Shown piece after piece: positions 57,191 to 64,000 of a stretch of 64,000 bases of DNA. Within the stretch, counting starts at the first letter, position 1. Each line of letters starts with the position of its first letter. The notes beneath the pieces are model-generated. The model was given only the letters and a program-made list of their open reading frames with translations. It was not told where the DNA came from and did not search any database. Source of the DNA: Platanthera guangdongensis (lineage: Eukaryota > Streptophyta > Magnoliopsida > Asparagales > Orchidaceae); NCBI GenBank assembly GCA_039583875.1, contig CM077150.1:177572375-177636374 (forward strand), written 5' to 3'. The position numbers were made by a program, and so were the translations under genes.

Positions 57191-59105
57191 TGTAACAGCC
57201 CATTTTTCTGCAGGCTCAGTTTTGGGGTGATACGGCCTGGGACACGGGCGTGTCCCAGGGCGTGTCCTGCATGCATCGAGTGTCGAGAGGAACATTCGAT
57301 GAGTGGTCGACAAATTTTGGATGACGATCGTCGAGCTTAGGACACGGCCTGTGACACGGGCGTGTCACAGGGCGTGTCAGCGCGGTCGGCGAACTCAACC
57401 CGACGAATTTGAGCTGGGGCGTGTCTTAGTGCCGTGTATGGGCACATGGCCTAGGACACGGGCGTGTCACAGGCCGTGTGAGTCTCGGGCGATTTTGGGA
57501 TTTTTCTGCCTGATGAACACGACCACAGAATCGGGCGTGTCTGAAGGCGTGTTGGGTAACACGGCCCATGACACGGGCGTGTCACTGGTTTGGATAAGTC
57601 AGTTGAGCACCGCTTGAGGCACACGGCCTGGGACACGGGCGTGTCACAGGCCGTGTCAGGCAAAATGAGACTTTTCTGGCAAATTTGTGGCCGTCCATTC
57701 CTTCAACTAGGATCCAAGGGCTGAGCTTCTTTCCTGTTTTCCTTAAGGCCGAAAATTGAGAATCTATTCTCATTTGAATATTGCCTTCATCTTTCTAAAG
57801 GTTTAGAGAGAGAAAGGGAGAGGAAGAAGAAGGAAGAAGAGGAAGGGCTGCTGCTGGTGGAGCTTGAGAGTGTCAAGCTGCGTTCCGAGGCCAGTTTTGT
57901 GGAGGAAAGCCTCTTTCTAGCCAACTAGGAGCTTTATGGCACCGAAGCGGTCTTCAAGGGTAACAAATTTTCTTCCTAGCCATGTGAAGACTTCCTTTTG
58001 GCATATGTTTGTGATTCCCCCACCAAGAGGTGGCTGCTTTTGGGAGTCTTTGGGTGATTCATGAAATCCCCTTTTGTTGGCATATAGATCTGGAAATGAA
58101 GTATGGAATATGCATGCTGTGTGAAGCCCATCTGGACAGGTTGGTCTGGATTAGTGATGTTGCATACGAACCGGAGAAGACTCCGTGATAAACGTGTAGT
58201 TTAAGGAGTCAACGGGTTATGCCTGTGAAGGGTAGTAGCAGGAAGTACTGGAGTGGTAGTCCAGGAAAATATCCGTGTAGGCTTGTGCTATTGGGTCATA
58301 CCTGTGAATGAGTAACAGGAAGTACTGGTGTGACCAGGAAAGGCCCTTTGTGATGCTTGATGTCGTAGGGAGTCCACCTGTGAAGAGAGTAACAGGAAGT
58401 ACTGGCATGGTAGCCAGGAAAGACCTCTGACATTGTAATAATTGCGGTGTCGTACCTGTGATCGAGTAACAGGAAGTACTGGTGTGCCCAAGAAAGACCC
58501 ACTGATGTTGTGAGAGAATGGGTGTAATAAGCATACCCAGGCTGAATGCCAAGAACAGGATTGGTGAGACCGACCCGTGCCTTTATTTAGCCGCGAGTAC
58601 GCCGTACTCGGTGATGGCAAGGCGATTTGAGCAACGGGGGGTGGAGGATCCGACCCGCGTTTTGTCCGTCCGACGTGAGACCAGAAAGTGCGGTCTGTTG
58701 GAGCGCATAACAAGAGTCTTAGGCCTGCGCGCCGTGAGACCATGGGGGGCTAAGGGCCAATCCAGGTTCACTAAGACTATAAAACTCCGGCTGCACGCCA
58801 TGGAGTAAATGCTTAAGAGAGTTACCGTTGGGTTGTGACCCTGATACGGTGGTGGGCAAGGCCAATGATGTTACATGCTGTAAGACATTCCTATTATATA
58901 AACAATGTGGAGTTGTTTGGTATGTTGGACATTCACTTGTGGAGTTCACGTTTTAGTAGAGGCTTCCGCTAGAATGAAGTGTGTATAAGTGCGTTGCGCT
59001 ACTCTGATATCATCCCGTACCTTCACCGCTTGTTTTGTGATATATGCTGTGGGGCCCCGGCCGGACCTTCTTGTATATACCATATGAACGGATGGGGTTG
59101 TTACA
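57191..59105 (+). repeat. 3' LTR of element D
   Basis: It is 1915 bp, close in sequence to the 5' LTR but lacking about 410 bp (equivalent of 51613-52024), joined at shared AAG. It retains the hairpin units and tandem repeats. Confidence 0.93.
57235..57660. repeat. Hairpin units in D 3' LTR
   Basis: Five units as in the 5' LTR; changes between the two copies are mostly single C/T or G/A substitutions. Confidence 0.9.
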
Positions 59106-59970
59106 TAGACAAACAACTGGATGAAGAATGTACCTTACTTTGACCAGACTGATCCTGGCTGCCCTCTTCATCAGTCATTGCCATTAGTCCTCTATAGTTG
59201 TGAAAATCTTCATCCACCTCTGAGTCACTATCTGATAGTGTTAGAGGGGCCCTGATTCCTATCCTCCCTGGAGGATAAACATCTCCTACTGTAACAACTT
59301 TGTCTTTAGCAGCAGCAGCAACTAGCCCAATATAGGCTTCCTCTTCTTCAAACTCAGAAGATGATGAGTCTATCCAGCTTTTCTCTTTCTTAGCCACTAA
59401 GGACTTTTCTTTCTTGCCCTTGTGCTTTTGGTGAGATTTCTTCTCACTATCCTCCCTTCTTTTCACTGGGCAATTAACAATGACATGCCCTGGCTTGCTG
59501 TAATAGTAACATATAACATTAGTAGAATTCTATTTACTAGGTTTAGATCCATACCTGTCCTCCTTGGAGGATTTCTTCTAGTGATATGCTGAGGAGGAGG
59601 GCCTGCTCTTCCAGTGCTTATTCTTCATTAGCTTATGGAGCTGCCTGGAGAAGATAGCAAAGTCCTCATTAGACATGCTGCTGTCTGATACTTCTGATTT
59701 AGAGCAGTCTGAATCTGCTGGTCTTCTTGGAGGAGAAGGGGTCTTTCTCCTACTTTTGCTTGTGGTTTCAGCTTTGAGAGCCACTGACTTTTCTTTGGCT
59801 TGAGATTTGCAGTTGGTCTCTTCCTCTTTCCTGACAGTTAGTTGCATCTCATAAGAGAGCAATTTTCCAAATAGGGTGTGAGGTGGAGTGTCACCCAGCT
59901 TAGCCATTTATTTGATGACACAGATCTTTGTGTCCTAGTCTTTGGTGAGAGACCTGAGGAGCTTATTGAT
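59106..59970 (-). pseudogene. C3 gag remnant, capsid end to first knuckle
   Basis: Minus strand: LRSLTKD and WDTKI-type capsid end with stops near 59935 and 59907, then TLFGKLLSYEMQLTVRKEEE, a serine-rich basic linker (TAG at 59578), remains of the first knuckle (near 59515-59470) and an acidic, serine-rich part. It continues at 49930 across D. The capsid N-terminus is missing beyond 59970. Confidence 0.87.
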
Positions 59971-59972
59971 GG

Positions 59973-60134
59973 CGTGCCCCTCCTCCACCATTTGAAGACG
60001 ATGCTGACGATGCTGATGATGATCCGGTTGATAAGGCAATACAACTCAGGGATGTGAGGCGGCACGATGACGCTAATGGAAGGCTACGCTACAACCTCCG
60101 CCCGCGGCGTGCTATCGCCACTGCAAAGCATTAG
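59973..60134 (+). pseudogene. C-terminal ORF fragment upstream of H LTR
   Basis: A 53-codon open tail rich in aspartate then arginine, ending YNLRPRRAIATAKH and TAG 60132-60134. Its 5' side is cut at the C3 junction. It could be the end of a Ty3/gypsy pol, but I do not recognise the family, so this is uncertain. Confidence 0.4.
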
Positions 60135-60255
60135 CCGTATTTATTTCCTTTTCTTGCACTCTATTTTATATTTGGAATATAAAATTATCCTATGCTTATG
60201 TGATAATTTTATATTCATTGCATATTTGTTATTTTTTCATTTTGAACAATTTTAA

Positions 60256-61035
60256 TGTTGGTGTGCATTTAGCCATTCAGATGGATGAGATTACATCTCC
60301 ATCATGAAGGGTTAAGGCTTGTTTGTAACTCCTATATAAGGAGGATTTCTTATGAGATCATTAGACAAAGATTGAACCCTAAATTTCCCCTTGAAAATTT
60401 CGGCCAAGCGGAAAACCTCTCCTAGCCGCCGCCCCCTTGGTTGTGGTGTGAAGCCGCCGCCCCCCTCGCTCCCTCCATCCGTTCGGTGCGACTCCGGAGC
60501 GGCTTCCTTCGGTGCGACTCCTTGGAAGAAGGTTGCAAACCATTTGGTGTGACGCCGGTGGATCCATGGAGAGAGTGATTCTCCCACAGTTATCTTGTGT
60601 GAAAGCTTTCCGGTTGGGTAATCTCTTCCCCCTCCCTTGTGTGATTCTTCTCTTTAGTTATGGTGGTTTTCACAAATCGTTTTCTCCGGAAATTTAATTC
60701 AATCGCTGCAAGTTTTGAATCGAAATCGCCGTTGCTAGGCTTTTTATTTCCGGATCGGGTGGATCCTATTTGCCTGAGCGGATCTTGGCCTATAGCCTTG
60801 GTCTTGCTCTCAAAAAGGAGTGGCAACCTTTGTGTTTTCTTGGGGAATATTCCGACTCAAATTTCCGATCGTCGTTTTCGAGTCGACCATTCCTCCTTTG
60901 TTATTTGTGTTGTGTTCTTGCGACGAGAAGCTATTGTGGGCGATAGGTGCTGTGTAGGTGCGGTAGATCTACGACGTGTAGAGCGTAGATAGAGCGTTAG
61001 CTTCGTGGAGGTCTCCGATTCCGGACACCCCTACA
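60256..61035 (+). repeat. Probable LTR of element H
   Basis: Starts TGTTGGTGTG, ends ACCCCTACA six bases before the PBS, about 780 bp. A TATA box TATATAAG is at 60333-60340. The start is assigned from TG and the matching terminal repeat, with no second LTR to confirm it. Confidence 0.6.
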
Positions 61036-61041
61036 TCAATT

Positions 61042-61056
61042 TGGTATCAGAGGCGG
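61042..61056 (+). promoter_or_regulatory. Primer-binding site of element H
   Basis: TGGTATCAGAGGCGG; nine to eleven bases match the initiator-Met tRNA end. Confidence 0.82.
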
Positions 61057-61305
61057 TCGTTTCAACTTTCACGTTGCAAACATCCTCTCTGCGTTCCTTG
61101 TTTATTGGATCTTTAGAAAATCAAAAAAAAATATTTTCTGTGGTCTGCCAATAGCGGGCTGAAATCTTTATTTTTCAGCAAAATTTCAAATTTTTTTTTT
61201 AACGATCCACGTGTTACTCACATCGGGAAACTAAAAAAATAACTTATTTTCAGTATAGCTACAGCCCTAGAAAAAATCATCTTTCCAAAATTTTTCTAAC
61301 CCGGA

Positions 61306-63126
61306 ATGCGCACTAGGCTCGGATCGGAATATTCGACTCCGTCTACGTCTAGGATGGCTGCGAATGAGCATGGGGATCCCAACACCGAGGCCATAGCAAG
61401 GCTGCGTACTGAAATAACGGAGCTTAGGGACATGTTAACACAGATCCTACAAAATCAAGCTAGGCCACCCCCGCCACCCGTTAATGTTGACCGGCCCAAC
61501 CGGCACCAACATAACTCTGATTCGGATTCTGAGGGGGACTCCCCACGGGTGCCCCCTAGATGACACCACCCTGAGCGAGACGTTGATATTACTAGGGCCA
61601 TTAAGATAAATTCCCTACTTACGATGGCATGGGAGACCCCCAAATCTTCCTTAACTGGACTGTGGATATGGAGTGTTACTTCGAGTGGCACAACCTGACG
61701 GATCCACAAAAGATCCAGGTTGCCCGGATGAAGTTAACAGGTCGTGCAAAGACGTTCTGGCTGAATAAGGAGCGAAGATTAGAAACCGGACACGGAGCCC
61801 CCCTTATAGGTTGGCCAGTAATGAAGAACCTGTTGACCAATCAGTACGTTCCCGCGTACCATCGGACACAGATGTTCGATGAGCTTGCTACTCTACGGCA
61901 GGGCTCAAACTCCGTAGATGAATATACGGGTGAACTTAAGGACCGTATGGTGCGATGTGACCTTAGGGAGATCCCCGAAGTCACCTTATCTAGATTTCAA
62001 AAGGGGCTTCACCCCGATATCCAAAGAAAGCTCTTGCGATATGGGCATACGGACTTGAACATGACTTTCAATGCCGCCTTGGACATTGAAAAACACCTAG
62101 CCTCTAAGGCTCACTCCCGTTACGCTCATACGAAGAACAAGTCCACCACTGGGGCATCTTCTTCTACCTACCCTGATAAGGGAAAGTTCAAATCCATAGA
62201 GTCGAAGTCAATCGTGATCACCGCTAGGAACACCAAGAACCCTGCGAGTGAGCGTGTCCCTATAGGGAAGGTTAGCAAGGCTAACACCACTTGTTACTCT
62301 TGCGGCATTCAAGGCCACTATGCATACGAATGCCCAACAAAGACGAAAACCCTAGCCTTATTAGAGCCAACTACCGACCCTGACGATTATGTATACGAGG
62401 CTGCAGAGGAGAGTGACCCCGAAGGAGTCCCTAGTGACTTAGAGGACGATCACCCCCTTATAGTGATGCGTTGTATCTTGACCACTCCTCGTCCATTAGA
62501 TGATTGGAAGAGGACGAGCATATTTTCTCTGATTTTTAAGAGTGGCGAGAAGATTTGCAAGCTGATTGTTGATAGTGGTAGCTGCGTGAATGTCGTATCT
62601 GAGAACGCCGTTGCACGTATGTCCTTGAACACGGAACCACACCCGACCCCATATCAGGTCGCTTGGATCAACAAGATCTCTGTACCCGTTACCAAGCGAT
62701 GCCTGGTCCCACTCTCAATCAAATCCAACATTGATGAGGTGTGGTGTGATGTCCTTCCGATGGACGCTTGTCATGTGTTGTTAGGCCGCCCTTGGCTATA
62801 CGACCGTGATGTTACACATTTTGGTAAAGCCAACACTTATGAATTCAAATTCAATGGCAAAACCATCACTTTGAAGCCGACCATCCCAAAGGAGCCCGTA
62901 GTCTTGGCTAAGGACACCACTATTCCGGTAGAACGGAAAACGTTGAATCTAGTTGGTAGGAAAGAGTTTGAAAGAGATTTGTTCTTTGATGGAATTATGT
63001 ATGCGCTAGTACTCTTAAGTGCGAAGCCCGATTCTAGCATTTTGGATGAGTTACCTAGTGAGTTACGGGTACTGTTGGAGGAGTATAGGGACGTGTACCC
63101 GGATGAGTTGCTGAAAGTCCACCTAG
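61306..63126 (+). pseudogene. gag: Element H gag and protease
   Basis: Gag start is ATG 61306 (MRTRLGSEY), with a short coiled coil (IARLRTEITELRDMLTQIL) and a TAG at 61561-61563. A frameshift near 61608 follows. From 61629 a 510-codon frame holds the Retrotrans_gag domain (VARMKLTGRAKTFW, YRTQMF, FQKGLHPDIQRKLL), knuckle CYSCGIQGHYAYEC (about 62291-62332) and an aspartic protease (LIVDSGSCVNVV, near 62563). It reaches LLEEYRDVYPDELLK, the linker before RT, and is cut there by element I. This gag-PR type occurs in several plant Ty3/gypsy lineages; I do not assign one. Confidence 0.85.
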
Positions 63127-64000
63127 TGTCAACTAGCTTCACCTATGGGGGGGGGGAATAGGTGACGTTCGGCGTTTTTGCGGAATTTAAGATTGTACCT
63201 GCACAATAAAAATAACCAGCACAGCACACAGAATACACAGGCAATTTATAGTGGTTCCCCGACTTGGGTACATCCACTTTCCCCCTTCGACCTATCTCCC
63301 AACAAGGGACGACTCGGTCACTTCTCCAACAGGATTGAAATCTAATCCTTGCACTATCGGAAGAAACCCTTCCACACGTAGGAGTCAACACTCCCACAAA
63401 CCGGGTTGCACCCAACCCTTACAACACGGAACAATCGTTCCTTTACAACAAAAGTAAAATAGAATGTACACGAGATACAAACTTCGTTTGGAGACTACGG
63501 TGTTCCTCTTCGTTCGACGACGTGTTCGTGAAGTCAACGAAGAGTCTACAACCTTGGTCTCTCTTGGAAAGGATCTCCCCGGAACTGGCGGCAAGGTTCA
63601 CGGGATCGGCGGCGACGACGATGTGCGGCTGCACTTCTTTAGAGATCCAAACTTCGTAGCGAAGCTAGCTAGGTCTACCAACGGTCACACTAGGATCAAT
63701 CGTCTCGATCGATTCGGATGGGGAAACTTTCCCGATCTACAAAACGAGAGAGACAAGAGATCTCTGGATAGACGCGTGAGACTCTAAGCTTGGCTAAGCT
63801 TCTGTCGCCAGAGATTGGGAAGAAGCGCGATCAACAGCGGCGACCACTTGTCGCGAGCGATGGCGGCGGCGGTGGAGCGGAAGCGGCGATCTAGGGTTTG
63901 TCCGTGCTCGCGTATTTCTTATTTCCTTCGCCTGCTACTATTCAAAAATACCTGTGTATTTATACACTGTAGATACTAACAATATGACCGTTGTGGGTCC
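63127..64000 (-). mobile_element. Element I: Sirevirus-like LTR, runs off window
   Basis: In the plus direction it starts TGTCAACTAGC and a G run followed by AATAGGTGAC, as in A and B LTR ends. The core promoter box lies at 63244-63260. The region 63600-63960 is GC-rich and has no decamer array. The preceding CCTAG (63122-63126) would be its TSD. PBS and internal region would lie to the left in an intact copy, but H adjoins directly, so only LTR is seen; it may be a solo LTR or a truncated 3' LTR. Confidence 0.75.
63245..63260 (-). promoter_or_regulatory. Core promoter box of element I LTR
   Basis: Minus-strand GGGGAACCACTATAAA, shared with A, B, C1 and C2. Confidence 0.65.

Larger units (their letters stand above)
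49931..59105 (+). mobile_element. Element D: complete Ty3/gypsy chromovirus (Tekay/Del-like)
   Basis: TSD TAGAC is exact (49926-49930 and 59106-59110). LTRs at 49931-52271 and 57191-59105, initiator-Met PBS, gag, protease, RT, RNase H, integrase, chromodomain-like end, PPT. Same general type as E but a different family. Stops in gag and a one-base insertion in integrase make it defective. Confidence 0.94.
60256..63126 (+). mobile_element. Element H: Ty3/gypsy, 5' part
   Basis: LTR, PBS, gag, CCHC, protease and the linker just before RT are present. It is interrupted at 63127 by I; the rest is beyond the window. Confidence 0.82.

Noticed and set aside
60660..60992. 110-codon ORF after a TATA box in H LTR as a host gene
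   Set aside because: Falls inside the LTR between its TATA box and the PBS; no recognisable domain.

Overview
The window is flowering-plant nuclear DNA made almost entirely of nested LTR retrotransposons; I see no host gene, tRNA, rRNA or prokaryotic feature. Evidence: Ty1/copia polyproteins of Sirevirus type, Ty3/gypsy chromovirus polyproteins with a C-terminal chromodomain-like block, primer-binding sites matching plant initiator-Met tRNA, and matched 5-bp target-site duplications (TSDs) at four pairs of element ends. The species cannot be named from this sequence.

Layout, left to right (labels are mine). A (1-8485, minus): Sirevirus-like copia, 3' end outside the window. G (8486-9284 and 11127-11917, plus): LTR of a gypsy family, split by J, a solo LTR (9285-11126, TSD TTCAT). 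E (12146-22405, minus, TSD GTTAC): complete gypsy chromovirus. F (22461-42202, minus, TSD ATAAC): long gypsy-type LTR of the same family as G, split by B (23641-37512, minus, TSD ATCGT), a complete Sirevirus closely related to A. C1 (42405-45427) and C2 (45428-49638), plus: 5' parts of two more Sirevirus-like elements. C3: minus-strand Sirevirus gag remnant split by D (49931-59105, plus, TSD TAGAC), a complete gypsy chromovirus. H (60256 on, plus): another Ty3/gypsy element, LTR, gag and protease, interrupted at 63127 by I, a minus-strand Sirevirus LTR running off the window. All coding regions carry stops or frameshifts, so every copy looks defective.

The most interesting system is in A and B. 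Besides gag-pol they carry a third ORF of about 950 codons on the same strand downstream of pol. It has its own upstream block: an array of the palindromic decamer GTGTCGACAC, then a TATA box (TATAAATAGG) exactly 107 bp from the ORF's start in both copies. The same decamer array lies upstream of the TATA box in the LTRs. The ORF3 product has SV40-type basic clusters and no obvious signal peptide or membrane segment, so a nuclear, perhaps DNA-binding, role fits better than an envelope. Palindrome arrays in Sirevirus LTRs are known; the internal ORF3 promoter sharing the array is what deserves checking.

Two further themes recur. (1) Unrelated LTR families here (A/B, C1/C2, D, E, J) each carry a different array of short palindromes or hairpins, often just upstream of a TATA-like region. 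(2) Both gypsy elements D and E show a probable 90-91 bp intron at the same gag-protease boundary, whose retention would end Gag and whose removal would open Gag-Pol; the Sireviruses instead keep an in-frame TAA between gag and protease.
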